A stretch of DNA of 64,000 nucleotides from Yaniella flava (GCF_039529295.1 NZ_BAAAMN010000005.1:1-64000), one strand, 5' to 3'; positions 50,415-60,211 are shown, counted from the stretch's first letter. The notes: generated from the letters alone by a model not told the origin. A program made the numbers and translations.

Positions 50415-52102
50415 TGTCTAAAAATTCTGCGCACCTCTCCGTTGACGGCATCTCAAAAACGTTTCCCCATCGACGCGTATTCACCGATATCACATTTGCC
50501 GTCCCATATCGGGATCGCATGGGCATCATCGGGGAAAACGGCTCGGGAAAAACCACCCTGCTGCAAGTTCTCGCCGGTGAGCTCGAATCAGACGCTGGAA
50601 CAGTCAACGTCTTCACCGCCCACGACACAACACACCCCGTTGGTCTGTTGCACCAGGAGCCACCATTTGACGCCACGATGACCGTGCCCCAAGTCCTGGA
50701 AGCCTCCGTTGCACACCTGCGACAGGCTGAAGCCGACGTACATACCGCAGCCGAAGCCCTGGCATATGGTCCGCACGACCAAGCGGTGGTTGACCGGTAT
50801 ACCAAGGCGTTAGACCGCGCCGAGCAGCTCGGTGTCTGGGACATTGATGCACGCACCGAAACGACCATCGCCGGGCTCGGACTGAAGACCGTTGACCGAG
50901 AGCACACCATCGGCGCATTGTCTGGTGGCCAACGAGCCAGACTTGCAATGGCCAGCCTGTTGCTTAGCGCACCGGAAGTCCTCTTGCTCGATGAACCCAC
51001 GAATCATCTGGATGATGCCGCCATCCGATATCTGGGCACGGTCATCGCAAACTGGCACGGACCGGTCCTGATCGTCAGTCACGACCGCGCCTTTCTTGAC
51101 GAGACCGTCCTCTCGATCTTGGACCTCGACCCGGCACCGCGACCCTATGCGCTCGGTGCGGCTGAAGATGAACTAACCACCCTGGGCGTGACCCGCTTTA
51201 CCGGCACCTATTCTGACTACTTTCAGGCACGACATGACGCACGCCAGCGGTGGCAACACCAATATGCAGAGGAACAGGCACAATTGAAACGTCTACGAGC
51301 CGCTGTTGATGAGCATCAAGTCGTCGGGCATGAAGACTGGCAACCACGAACCGAAGTTCGAGGAGCACAAAAATTCTATGCAGACCGCAATGCGAAAGTC
51401 GTGGCACGCCGCGTCAACGATGCCCGTGCCCGGCTGGCTGAGCTCGAAGCACGCCAGATTGTGAAGCCGCCGAAACCCTTGACCTTCCAGGGTCTCACAG
51501 CCGCAATGCAGCAGGACCATCAGGCCGGTGACATCGACCAGCCGATCCTACGCGCCGATGATGTTGAGGTAGTGAACCGACTTGGGTCAACCTCGATCAC
51601 GATCTCATCCAGTGACAAGGTGCTGATCACCGGAGCAAACGGGTCAGGCAAATCCACCTTGTTGCAGGTTTTCGCAGGATCCTTGAACCCGACCCGGGGC
51701 AGTCTCCATCGCGCATCAGGCGTCAGCGTCGGAATGCTTGCACAAGAAAGCCACTTTGACGACGTCGACGATGAGACTGCCAGCGCAGTATATGCGCAAG
51801 CCGTCAGACCGGACCTGACGGAGCGTGTGCCGCTGAGTACCTTCGGTCTGCTGCACCCGAGGGACGAGCACCGACCCGTCGCAACCCTGAGTGTTGGACA
51901 ACAGCGACGCTTGGCACTAGCAATCTTGCTGGCTGACCCGCCAGAAGTCTTGCTGTTGGACGAGCCCACCAACCACTTATCGCTGACATTGGTGACAGAG
52001 CTGGAGGCCTCGATCGAGCATTATCCCGGCGCCGTGGTCATTGCGACGCACGATCGCTGGCTGCGCAATCATTGGCAAGGTCATCAGTTACACCTTGGGT
52101 GA
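50414..52102 (+). CDS. ABC-F family ATPase (antibiotic-resistance type candidate)
   Basis: 562 residues from TTG 50414. Two ABC domains: GENGSGKTT, LSGGQRARLAMA, VLLLDEPTNHLDD, VSHDRAFL; then GANGSGKST, LSVGQQRRLALA, VLLLDEPTNHLS, ATHDRWL. No membrane helices. The linker between the domains (residues about 260-370) contains a long charged helix pair with WQPRTEVRGAQKFYADRNAKV. Such proteins bind the ribosomal E site and eject drugs; actinobacterial relatives include the OleB/SrmB/LmrC-like group. The regulated leader supports a resistance role. Confidence 0.85.
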   Translation: MSKNSAHLSVDGISKTFPHRRVFTDITFAVPYRDRMGIIGENGSGKTTLLQVLAGELESDAGTVNVFTAHDTTHPVGLLHQEPPFDATMTVPQVLEASVAHLRQAEADVHTAAEALAYGPHDQAVVDRYTKALDRAEQLGVWDIDARTETTIAGLGLKTVDREHTIGALSGGQRARLAMASLLLSAPEVLLLDEPTNHLDDAAIRYLGTVIANWHGPVLIVSHDRAFLDETVLSILDLDPAPRPYALGAAEDELTTLGVTRFTGTYSDYFQARHDARQRWQHQYAEEQAQLKRLRAAVDEHQVVGHEDWQPRTEVRGAQKFYADRNAKVVARRVNDARARLAELEARQIVKPPKPLTFQGLTAAMQQDHQAGDIDQPILRADDVEVVNRLGSTSITISSSDKVLITGANGSGKSTLLQVFAGSLNPTRGSLHRASGVSVGMLAQESHFDDVDDETASAVYAQAVRPDLTERVPLSTFGLLHPRDEHRPVATLSVGQQRRLALAILLADPPEVLLLDEPTNHLSLTLVTELEASIEHYPGAVVIATHDRWLRNHWQGHQLHLG

Positions 52103-52218
52103 TGCGATGTAGTTTGGCGATGTTGTTGGAGAGGGTCTCGGTATCTGGCACACTGTATTTAGAAACTTTCATCGATCGCCGATCTGAAATCGTCGTATCT
52201 CACACTTTCGAGGAGATC

Positions 52219-53016
52219 ATGTCTTACCCACAGTCCCCGCAAGGGCCATCGCAACCACACGGTTACTCGGGGCCGCCCGGCCCAGACAGTTCCCTGCCAC
52301 CCGCGGCCCCACAGGGTAAGCTGCGCAAGAAAAGGCGCCGGGGGACTGGTCTGCTGACGGCTGGTTTGATCACGTTGGGTGTGAGCATCATCGGTGGGAT
52401 TATTGCCCTGATCATGTTTGGGGGTTCGACGATGACTAGCATTGAGGATTTTTCCGAGTCAGCATACGACGTGACTGAACCCGCTGTGGTCGACGGTCTC
52501 GGCGACAACCAGTGGTACCTCTACCAGGATCCGAATGCGATCTCTCAGGCATCATGCGAGGTCACTGACCAGCAGGGTAACGACGTGACCAACGGCTCCG
52601 CCCAGATGAATATAACGAATAGTGAATACGATCTGAGCTCTGTCCAATCGTTTGAATCCACCGCTGATGGCGTCTATGAGATCCAATGCTCAAGTTATCC
52701 CGTGGTCTTGGGCGGTGCAGTGCCACTAGGCGGCATCTTCGGTGTCCTCGGTACAGTATTAGTTGCAGGGTTCCTCTTTGTCGTTGGAGCTGTCCTGACC
52801 ATCATTGGACTCGTCATGCGCTCAAATTCTAAGAAGAACGACATGCCACCAATGAACCCTCCTTATGGTGCAGCGCCACAGCCCGGGTACGGTTACTCTC
52901 AGCAACAACAGCCATACTATGGCCAGCAGTCTCCACAGTACGGTGGCGGACAACAACCACCACAGTATGGCGGTGGACCAGCCGGTGGTTACCCGCCCAA
53001 TCAGTCACCAAACTAA
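52219..53016 (+). CDS. Two-helix membrane protein with Y/Q/G/P-rich tail
   Basis: 265 residues from ATG 52219 (GAGGAG upstream). Proline-rich N-terminus, basic cluster KLRKKRRRG, a membrane helix at about 44-65, a roughly 110-residue extracytoplasmic domain with two cysteines (ASCEV and IQCSS), a second membrane helix at about 180-205, and a cytoplasmic low-complexity tail rich in Tyr, Gly, Gln and Pro. The organisation is shared with the next gene, so they are paralogues. No known family. Confidence 0.65.
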   Translation: MSYPQSPQGPSQPHGYSGPPGPDSSLPPAAPQGKLRKKRRRGTGLLTAGLITLGVSIIGGIIALIMFGGSTMTSIEDFSESAYDVTEPAVVDGLGDNQWYLYQDPNAISQASCEVTDQQGNDVTNGSAQMNITNSEYDLSSVQSFESTADGVYEIQCSSYPVVLGGAVPLGGIFGVLGTVLVAGFLFVVGAVLTIIGLVMRSNSKKNDMPPMNPPYGAAPQPGYGYSQQQQPYYGQQSPQYGGGQQPPQYGGGPAGGYPPNQSPN

Positions 53017-53045
53017 CCACGTGGACATGTTCCATAATTGATCGA

Positions 53046-53083
53046 AAAATACCGCAGGGGCCGTCGCGTCTCTGCGGTATTTT
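53046..53083 (+). terminator. Terminator between the two paralogous membrane-protein genes
   Basis: AAAATACCGCAG (53046-53057) pairs with CTGCGGTATTTT (53072-53083), a 12-bp stem that ends in T-rich sequence. The second paralogue has its own ATG at 53116 with AGGAAC before it. Confidence 0.7.
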
Positions 53084-53115
53084 CGTCAACGACCACATCA
53101 TTGAGGAACGTACTC

Positions 53116-53769
53116 ATGACCGACACCAACACACTCGATGTTCCTGGCCCGAGGCGACGTCACGTTGTGGGGTACATCCTGGGCAGCATGGCCGTCGCCG
53201 TGCTGGGGTTGGTGACAGCAATTGCGATGTCCGTTTCAGGAATTTTGAATACGTACACCGAAGTTTCGGAAACATACGATGACATTTTCGAGACTGGACG
53301 AGAGATCGGCCCCAGCGCTACCCCGGTCGAACTTGACGATGCGAACTACACGTTGTTGTCCTTTACAACGTCAGACGAGTTCCCTTCCCTGGGTGAACAA
53401 GCGGGCCTGTGTACGATCACCGATGAATACGGGGAACGCGTTGCAATCGAAACCTCTGCGCAGCCCGTTTCAGCGCAAGATATGCCAGCGGCAGACCACG
53501 ACCTGCAACACGCAACACATGCCGTTTACGCTCATTTCGAAGCCACCGAAGGAACTTACGCATTGTCATGCCAGCAATTTGGTGTGCTCAGTGATGACGC
53601 GAACTACAGCATGGGCGGCACCGCCGTGTGGGGTGTGGTAGTCGGGCTTGGCAGCGTGGTCATTGCAGGTGTGTTGTTCTTGGTTGGTGTCATCAATCAC
53701 GCACGCAATCGCAAAATGCAACCGCCGAAATCGCGGAAGCTCATCACCTACGACCTGGACTACTCCTAG
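53116..53769 (+). CDS. Two-helix membrane protein, paralogue of the preceding gene
   Basis: 217 residues from ATG 53116. Membrane helices near 19-42 and 172-193 flank an extracytoplasmic domain with two cysteines (AGLCTI and ALSCQ), as in the gene before, but it lacks the low-complexity tail and ends with a short basic segment. The shared layout, not residue identity, is the evidence for relation. Function unknown. Confidence 0.65.
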   Translation: MTDTNTLDVPGPRRRHVVGYILGSMAVAVLGLVTAIAMSVSGILNTYTEVSETYDDIFETGREIGPSATPVELDDANYTLLSFTTSDEFPSLGEQAGLCTITDEYGERVAIETSAQPVSAQDMPAADHDLQHATHAVYAHFEATEGTYALSCQQFGVLSDDANYSMGGTAVWGVVVGLGSVVIAGVLFLVGVINHARNRKMQPPKSRKLITYDLDYS

Positions 53770-53858
53770 TACTCCAGTTGTCCTTATGTTTGTGGGTCGA
53801 CGTTGTCGGAACGGATCGGGCAGAGCTGTCCGCTATCTGGGTCGCGGATGGCGCGTTT

Positions 53859-55202
53859 TTAGGCGGCGGTGGGCCAGCTGATGTCGATGGTGGTGTTTTG
53901 GAGTGTGGGTGGGTCGCCGCTTTTGTGGTGGGCGATTTGGGTGATGGGCGGTTTTGTGGGCACAGTGTATTGATGCCCGGTGGGGGTGGTCACAGTCAGG
54001 TGATCAGGGGTACCGGTGTAGGTCCAGCCGCGGTTTTCTTTGCGTTGGTTACACCGTTTACATAAGCCCAGGCCGTTGGCCCAGCTGGTTGTGCCGCCTT
54101 TGGCCCAGGGGTGGCGGTGATCAATGTCTTGGGCGGGGCTGTTGCACCAGGGGGTTGCGCAGGTATCGTCGCGGAGTTTCAGCATTTTCGATAACACCGT
54201 TGGAAAGCGACGCCGCACCGAATCTAAAGCCACGAGTTGTCCGTCGGTGGCACGGGTATACAGACGCCGCAGAAACTTTGCCGCGTCTGGGTTGGCTAAC
54301 CAGTCTTTGACCATACCCGCCGGTAGCGGGCCCTGGCCCAGGACCCAGCCCGGTAGGTCGTCATCACCCAATAGTGTGGAATCGTGCATGATGACCACCA
54401 CTTCAGCAGTGACCGCACCAGCGGTGGTTTGACCAGTGAGTAATTCTACGAAGGCATCGGCCATGACCTGATCCCGGCCCAGCTGCTGGTCTGCGCTGTC
54501 ACTTTCGGCGTCATTGGTGGTTCGGGTGGCGGCGAGGCGTTGATCAGTGGTCTTGGTGAGCGCATCCATCACGGCGACACCTTGGTGGGTGGGTAGCTCT
54601 GCGGTCAGGTACATCATGCCTTCACCGGCCGGGTCTAGACAGATTCGGCGTCGGCGGCGGGCATTGTCCGCAGCCCGCTGATTAGCTGCCTCACGATCTA
54701 ACCGGTAGGCATGGCCCTGAATCAGATTGCGCAGTCGTGTGCTGGAGGCTTGGCCGAGTTTGTCGTTGATGGCTGCATCAATCTCTCGGCGGTGGGCATC
54801 ACACAGGTGATTGGTCTGCTCAGCCACAATTTTAGCGTGGTACTCGCTGACTTGTCCGGTCTCTAACGCAGCAAGTGTATGCGGTAATACGGTGCATAAC
54901 GCGGTAGCAGTATGCGTCAGCCCAGCGCCGACAAACGGGGACTCGCCGCGGGCTAACCCGACTTCGGCTTCGATGCCTTTGATCTGCATCGAGGTGGGAA
55001 TATTACTCGCGGTCTCGTGTGTTTGGCGTTGCTCCACGAAATGATGGGTAGCTTTGGCTTGGACGGCTGATAGGGCCCGCTTAGCGCGTTCAATGCTGTG
55101 GATGCGATCAATATTGTCTGCCTCGGATCCAGCAGGTGGCAGCGAGGCCAGGAACGTTGTAAATTCCTGCACCTTCTCTGCCACCAACACCGCTGTATCC
55201 AT
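53859..55202 (-). CDS. DUF222 and HNH endonuclease domain protein (13E12-like)
   Basis: 447 residues from ATG 55202. The DUF222 helical region covers roughly residues 1-330 with QVSEYHAKIVAEQTNHL and ARRRRRICLDPAGEGMMYL; the C-terminal HNH motif is CATPWCNSPAQDIDHRHPW with a later CKRCNQRKENRGW zinc pair. Such proteins are abundant in actinobacteria (13E12 family), often in many copies, and may be mobile nucleases. No intron or intein is nearby. Confidence 0.87.
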   Translation of the reverse strand: MDTAVLVAEKVQEFTTFLASLPPAGSEADNIDRIHSIERAKRALSAVQAKATHHFVEQRQTHETASNIPTSMQIKGIEAEVGLARGESPFVGAGLTHTATALCTVLPHTLAALETGQVSEYHAKIVAEQTNHLCDAHRREIDAAINDKLGQASSTRLRNLIQGHAYRLDREAANQRAADNARRRRRICLDPAGEGMMYLTAELPTHQGVAVMDALTKTTDQRLAATRTTNDAESDSADQQLGRDQVMADAFVELLTGQTTAGAVTAEVVVIMHDSTLLGDDDLPGWVLGQGPLPAGMVKDWLANPDAAKFLRRLYTRATDGQLVALDSVRRRFPTVLSKMLKLRDDTCATPWCNSPAQDIDHRHPWAKGGTTSWANGLGLCKRCNQRKENRGWTYTGTPDHLTVTTPTGHQYTVPTKPPITQIAHHKSGDPPTLQNTTIDISWPTAA

Positions 55203-55404
55203 ACCCTTAACCCTACTGAGCCGGACGGACACGATAAGAAAACCGGCTCCCAGTGGATAAACCAACGCACACGCGACACTGTCGAATCGAATATAGTATT
55301 CACGACGCTTTCAGCACACAGCGGTTATTCAAGCCCGCATCAATACCAGCCCAGCAATATCACTCCAGACCACGCGGTCACACGGTACAAATACGGCTGT
55401 AGTG

Positions 55405-56538
55405 CTAGGCCTGCACCACTACACCGTCGCGCAGTAACTCATCAATGGCCTCGGATTCGAATCCGAGGCGTTGCAATACCGCGACTGTATTGGCACCCGG
55501 TGCCGCTTCTTCACCGATCGGTTTCAAAGGTGTGTCAGAAAATACCGGGGCGCTGCGCGGCTGATGTCCATTTTCATACGGTTCAAAGACGGCTCGTGCT
55601 TGCATGTGCCGGTGATGTGGAGCCTCCGCGAGACTCAATACCGGATAGACGCAGGCATCCTGATCTTCAAAAATTTCAGCCCATTCATCCCGAGTTTTTG
55701 TCAGAAATGCTTCGGTGAAGGCAGCGCGCATCGCTGGCCAGGCCATCTCGTCTTGCTGATCAAATTCCAAGCCAAGCTCGGTCAATAGCGTCGCGAAAAA
55801 CTGTGGTTCTAGAGCCCCGACAGATACGAACTTGCCGTCCTGACATTCGTAGGTGTCATAGAATGGTGCACCACCATCGAGGAGGTTGGCCTCGCGGGCA
55901 TCCTTCCAAAAGCCTTGGGCGTGTAATCCGTAGATCATGTTGCTCAGGGAGGAAGCACCATCGACCATGGCGACATCGACGACCTGACCTTGACCCGTCG
56001 TCGACCGAGCGACGAGTGCCGAGAGCACGCCGGTTAGTAAGAACATTGCACCACCGCCAAAATCAGCGCCAATGTTGAACGGCTGACGTGGCTTATCAGC
56101 CCCTCCGCTGGCGTGCAGCGCGCCGGTGAGCCCCAGATAGTTGATGTCGTGGCCTGCCCGTTGTGCAAGCGGCCCGGTTTGCCCCCACCCCGTCATCTGG
56201 GCATATACAATCTTAGGGTTGGCATCCCGACATGCCTGCGGGCCAATGCCCAGGCGATCGGCTACGCCCGGGCGATATGGATCGATGACGACATCGGAGG
56301 CTGCCACGAGTTCGAGAAACGTTCCGGCGGCTTGTGGGTGTTTCATGTTCAACACCAGGTTTTCGCGAGACCGATTCAGCGAATCTGCGTCGGTGACTCC
56401 CAGCCCTGAGCCTCCTGGGCGATCCACACGCAAAACTTCGGCACCCATTTCGGCCAATACCGAGGCTGCATACGGGGCAGGCCCAAGCCCTGCCAATTCA
56501 AGTACTCTGATTCCTGCAAGGGGTCCCTGTGTCGTCAT
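55405..56538 (-). CDS. CaiB/BaiF CoA-transferase family, alpha-methylacyl-CoA racemase-like
   Basis: 377 residues, close to the family size. GIRVLELAGLGPAPYAASVLAEMGAEVLRVDRPGG is the class III signature; RSRENLVLNMKHP, GHDINYLGLTGALHASG and FDTYECQDGKFVSVGALEPQFF-like segment match AMACR, which epimerises branched-chain acyl-CoAs. Genuine CoA transfer between acids is the alternative. Transcribed away from the esterase gene at 56677. The 202 bases between it and the HNH gene hold no recognised gene. Confidence 0.85.
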   Translation of the reverse strand: MTTQGPLAGIRVLELAGLGPAPYAASVLAEMGAEVLRVDRPGGSGLGVTDADSLNRSRENLVLNMKHPQAAGTFLELVAASDVVIDPYRPGVADRLGIGPQACRDANPKIVYAQMTGWGQTGPLAQRAGHDINYLGLTGALHASGGADKPRQPFNIGADFGGGAMFLLTGVLSALVARSTTGQGQVVDVAMVDGASSLSNMIYGLHAQGFWKDAREANLLDGGAPFYDTYECQDGKFVSVGALEPQFFATLLTELGLEFDQQDEMAWPAMRAAFTEAFLTKTRDEWAEIFEDQDACVYPVLSLAEAPHHRHMQARAVFEPYENGHQPRSAPVFSDTPLKPIGEEAAPGANTVAVLQRLGFESEAIDELLRDGVVVQA

Positions 56539-56676
56539 GACGGCCTTTCCACGATGGCAATACGTTCGTATAGCAGCATAGTGAACAGATCTGTGACGCG
56601 CACAACGTCAAAGTTTATGTCGCCAAGGTGACGACCGGCTCGGGCGAAACGGCTGCAGAATTACTAAGCTGGCATC

Positions 56677-57486
56677 ATGCAAAACTGTTCGGATCCAGCT
56701 GCCCGCATCCACACGGAACGCGTCGAGGGTGGTGCCAGACGCGTCGTGTTCCTCCATGGACTGATGGGACGCGGCAAAAATTTCACGAGCATTGCTCGGG
56801 GCCTGATTGACACCACCACGTCCCTGCTTATGGATTTGCCCAACCACGGTGCATCTTGTTGGACCAGCGATTTTGACTACATCGAAATGGCGGATCTCGT
56901 CGCCGATGAATTGCGGCGAGATTTTTGTCGAGATGAACCCGCTGTGGTGTTAGGTCACTCAATGGGCGGCAAGGTCGCGATGGTGCTCGCCCTGCGTCAT
57001 CCGGATGTGCTGGCAGGCTTGATCATCGAAGATATTGCTCCACTTGATTCCAGCACCAGCGAGTTCGAGCACCTTCTTGGCACATTGCTCAAGCTTGACT
57101 TAGACAGCCTGACAGCTCGCACCGATGCCCACGCCGCACTCAAAACCGATATTAATGATGACGCCGTGCGCGGTTTTCTGCTGCAGAACCTCGTGCGCGA
57201 CGGCCAGGGCGGGTTCCAATGGGAACCCAATTTGCAGATGCTCTTCGACAACCTTGGCACACTGTCAGGTTTTCCCATGATCGATGGTGTTTTTGAAGAC
57301 CATCCGGTGTTGTGGATCAAGGGCGAACATTCGAATTACGTCACTGATGAAGCCGGTGAAGTGATGCGCGAACTCTTCCCGATGACACGCAAAATTCAAA
57401 TCCGGGATGCTGGACACTGGATCCACGCCGAGCAGCCCAAACGCTTCATCGAAACCCTCGATTACTACGTTGCTGGACGTTACTGA
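56677..57486 (+). CDS. Alpha/beta hydrolase (YbfF-like esterase)
   Basis: 269 residues. VVFLHGLMGRGKNF (oxyanion loop), LPNHGAS, nucleophile GHSMGGKVAM, and DAGHWIHAEQP with the catalytic histidine are all present; the acid residue probably lies in the KGEHSNYVTD region. Close in layout to YbfF/PNPB-type esterases. Substrate unknown. Confidence 0.86.
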   Translation: MQNCSDPAARIHTERVEGGARRVVFLHGLMGRGKNFTSIARGLIDTTTSLLMDLPNHGASCWTSDFDYIEMADLVADELRRDFCRDEPAVVLGHSMGGKVAMVLALRHPDVLAGLIIEDIAPLDSSTSEFEHLLGTLLKLDLDSLTARTDAHAALKTDINDDAVRGFLLQNLVRDGQGGFQWEPNLQMLFDNLGTLSGFPMIDGVFEDHPVLWIKGEHSNYVTDEAGEVMRELFPMTRKIQIRDAGHWIHAEQPKRFIETLDYYVAGRY

Positions 57487-57550
57487 GAGCACCGTTCTGC
57501 CTATGACGAGCAAGCATGGCATATTCGTACCAGTTTGATAGCCTAACGTC

Positions 57551-58075
57551 GTGACTACACAAGAAGACACTGCTGCACGCGTTCCTGCGATACCCGTGGG
57601 CCCCGGTGGCCGCGATGCACTCATCGGCCGCCGCATTTTTCCCTCACCGTTGGGTCGTCGCATCACCTATGCAGTGATATTCGAATTGCTCGCGATTGCC
57701 TTTACCACCGTGATCCTTGCGCTGCTGGGCAACGATTCCGGTCCGGCCTTCATTGTTGGCGTCATCTCATCGACGGTGGCGCTGACCTGGAACCTCATAT
57801 TCAACTGGGCGTTCGAAGCCTTTGAACGGCGAATCGGGGTGACCGATCGTCCTTGGTACATGCGTGTTGCACACGCCCTCGTCTTTGAAGGGGGCCTTAT
57901 CCTCATGCTCATCCCGGCCATTGCCTGGGTACTGGGAGTGAGTCTCTTTGAGGCATTCATGCTCGAGATCGTGTTACTGGTCTTTTTCCTGATCTATACG
58001 GCCATCTACGCGTGGATCTTTGACCGTATCTTTGGTCTACCCGAGCCTGCGGCGAACTATCCTCGAAAAGCCTAG
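57551..58075 (+). CDS. PACE-family efflux transporter
   Basis: 174 residues from GTG 57551. Two repeats of the bacterial transmembrane pair (BTP) are visible: RRITYAVIFELLAIAFTTVIL / NWAFEAFERRIG and RVAHALVFEGGLILMLIPAIAWVLG / YTAIYAWIFDRIFGL. The conserved Glu in the first helix (FEL) and FE in the second repeat match PACE proteins such as AceI, which export chlorhexidine and polyamines. An N-terminal cytoplasmic tail of about 35 residues is unusual. Confidence 0.83.
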   Translation: MTTQEDTAARVPAIPVGPGGRDALIGRRIFPSPLGRRITYAVIFELLAIAFTTVILALLGNDSGPAFIVGVISSTVALTWNLIFNWAFEAFERRIGVTDRPWYMRVAHALVFEGGLILMLIPAIAWVLGVSLFEAFMLEIVLLVFFLIYTAIYAWIFDRIFGLPEPAANYPRKA

Positions 58076-58162
58076 GCACGTGCCGCGTCACCAACCAGAA
58101 AAATTGGCGTGTGCGATGGACATTCGTCGATAAAAGTTAACTTGGACGCCTAAGGTAGAGAC

Positions 58163-58663
58163 ATGACTACTACACAATTCAAAGGTAACACCGTCAATAC
58201 CGTCGCTGACATACCAGCAGTCGGCTCAGCTGCCCCGGACTTCACCCTCGTGGGCACCGACATGTCTGAAATCCAACTCTCAGACTACGCAGGCAAATGG
58301 GTGCTGCTGAACATTTTTCCATCGTTGGATACCGGCGTGTGTGCCGCAAGCGTGCGTGAATTCAACGAGCGTGCGGCAAACCTCAAGGACACCGTCGTGT
58401 TAAACGTCTCTATGGACTTGCCATTCGCTCAGGCTCGTTTCTGTGGTGCAGAAGGTATCGAACGTGCCCATAGTGCCTCCGCGTTCCGTTCAAGTTTTGG
58501 CGACGACTACGGTGTGCGCCTGACAGATTCGCCGATGGCGGGACTGCTCACCCGAACCGTCATCGTCATCAACCCTCAGGGCGAAGTCACCTATACGCAG
58601 CTCGTTGATGAAATCACGACCGAGCCAAATTACGACGAAGTGATGGAACACCTCGGTTCCTAA
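58163..58663 (+). CDS. tpx: Thiol peroxidase
   Basis: 166 residues. FPSLDTGVCAASVREFN gives the peroxidatic cysteine at about 59, ARFCGAEG the resolving cysteine; the atypical 2-Cys Tpx family is clear. Reduces hydrogen peroxide and organic peroxides through thioredoxin. Single gene, 25 bases before the htrA-like gene. Confidence 0.92.
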   Translation: MTTTQFKGNTVNTVADIPAVGSAAPDFTLVGTDMSEIQLSDYAGKWVLLNIFPSLDTGVCAASVREFNERAANLKDTVVLNVSMDLPFAQARFCGAEGIERAHSASAFRSSFGDDYGVRLTDSPMAGLLTRTVIVINPQGEVTYTQLVDEITTEPNYDEVMEHLGS

Positions 58664-58687
58664 CCTCATTCAAAAAGAAATGACTCC

Positions 58688-60211
58688 GTGAATCAGAACA
58701 ATTTTCCCGATCCCTCGTCGAATCACCACGACGAGCACGATCCTGACCGTTCTGACCAACCGCCAGCGCCCGGATCGTCACCACGCGATCCGGGTTCTGA
58801 CGTCCAACAGCCCTATGGGCCATACGGTCCCCAATACCTTCGCAGGGATGCCTATCATCCCAACCCCTATGCTGCAGCCGAGGGGGAGCGGGGTGATCCG
58901 CGAAATGATCCACGCTGGGTCTATTCACAGCACGACTCGCGTGACGAAACACGAGAAATCCCATACTTCGATCATTCCGGTCACCCCGGTGTCGACGAAA
59001 GTTACTATCTGCCCTACGGCGTGACACCCCAACGACGTCGCGGACCGCTAAATTTTTTCATCACCACCGCCGCGCTGTTGGGCGTCGTGTTTCTGGCGAT
59101 CACGTTGTTATCCCAAATCTTCGACTGGGATCGCGATGACAATCCGATCCAAGATCTCTTTTCTTCCCAGCCCGAAGCCCCCGAGGTGGTGCCCGAAGGC
59201 CAAGCTACCGTTGAGGGTTTGGTCTCAGAATTAGACCACGTCCACAATGGCGTTGATGTTAATTGGGAGGCTGGCGGCCAACATACGGGCTCAGGCCTTG
59301 ATCCAGGCCAAGAAGTTCGCTCGGCACCAGGGGTGTTCATGGTCGATACCCAGGTGTATCAGTACCTCGGTTTCGGCACCGGCATGGTTGTCAGCTCCGA
59401 CGGGTTAGCCATCACCAACTATCATGTCGTGGAATCGTCCATGTCAGTGTCCATCACCATGGCCGACACCCAAGAACAGTACTCTGCAGAAGTGCTCGGC
59501 CGAGATGCTGACCGCGACATCGCCGTCCTGAAGATCGACACTGACGAGCCCATTCAGGTCGCGTCGATCAACCCTGAAGGAGTCGATACGCGAGATACTG
59601 TTGCGGGTGTTGGCAACTCCGGGGGCCAGGGATACCTCACCTCAGTGGTCGGAGAAGTCCGAGGCCTCAACGAAACCATCCACATCGAACCGGTCGAACC
59701 GGGCTCACCCGACCAAACGCTTGAAGGACTCATCATGATGACTTCGGATATCGTGCCCGGCTATTCCGGTGGTCCTACCGTCGACTCCAATGGACAAGTC
59801 ATTGGTGTATCCACCGCCGCCAGCCAGGAAGCTCAAACTTCCGAAGATACGTTCGGTTTTGCGGTGCCCATTGTCGACGCGCTCGAAGTCGTAGAACAAG
59901 TGCTAGCCGGTGACGAATCCGATGGGGTAGTCATTGGGGCCGGGGGAGCGCTTGGGATCGTCGTGACGTCCCAAGAAGGCTCTGGTGCCCGGGTGATCGA
60001 AGTATCGGACAGGTCTGCGGGTGACGCGATCGGGTTGCAGCCCGATGACGTCATCGTTGAGATCGACGGAGAAGAAGTCGTGAATTCGTCGTTTATTTCA
60101 CGCTACGTCCGGGACAAAAACCCGGGCCAAGAAGTCGAGGTGGTCTGGCAAACCTCCGACGGCAATATGCAACGCGCCGTCGTCACGCTGGATGAAGCCG
60201 AAATCAACTAA
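58688..60211 (+). CDS. Membrane-anchored S1C serine protease, HtrA/DegP-like with PDZ
   Basis: 507 residues from GTG 58688. A 115-residue disordered, proline/aspartate/histidine-rich cytoplasmic part precedes one membrane helix (FITTAALLGVVFLAITLL). The trypsin-like triad: His in ITNYHVV, Asp in DRDIAVLKI, Ser in GYSGGP. A C-terminal PDZ domain includes GLQPDDVIVEIDGEEV. Handles damaged extracytoplasmic proteins. The serine motif is YSGG rather than NSGG. Confidence 0.9.
   Translation: MNQNNFPDPSSNHHDEHDPDRSDQPPAPGSSPRDPGSDVQQPYGPYGPQYLRRDAYHPNPYAAAEGERGDPRNDPRWVYSQHDSRDETREIPYFDHSGHPGVDESYYLPYGVTPQRRRGPLNFFITTAALLGVVFLAITLLSQIFDWDRDDNPIQDLFSSQPEAPEVVPEGQATVEGLVSELDHVHNGVDVNWEAGGQHTGSGLDPGQEVRSAPGVFMVDTQVYQYLGFGTGMVVSSDGLAITNYHVVESSMSVSITMADTQEQYSAEVLGRDADRDIAVLKIDTDEPIQVASINPEGVDTRDTVAGVGNSGGQGYLTSVVGEVRGLNETIHIEPVEPGSPDQTLEGLIMMTSDIVPGYSGGPTVDSNGQVIGVSTAASQEAQTSEDTFGFAVPIVDALEVVEQVLAGDESDGVVIGAGGALGIVVTSQEGSGARVIEVSDRSAGDAIGLQPDDVIVEIDGEEVVNSSFISRYVRDKNPGQEVEVVWQTSDGNMQRAVVTLDEAEIN

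Noticed and set aside
53869..54070. Possible tandem repeats in the GTG/TGG-rich stretch
   Set aside because: It is the coding strand complement of the HNH protein C-terminus and its threonine/proline-rich codons; no periodic unit.
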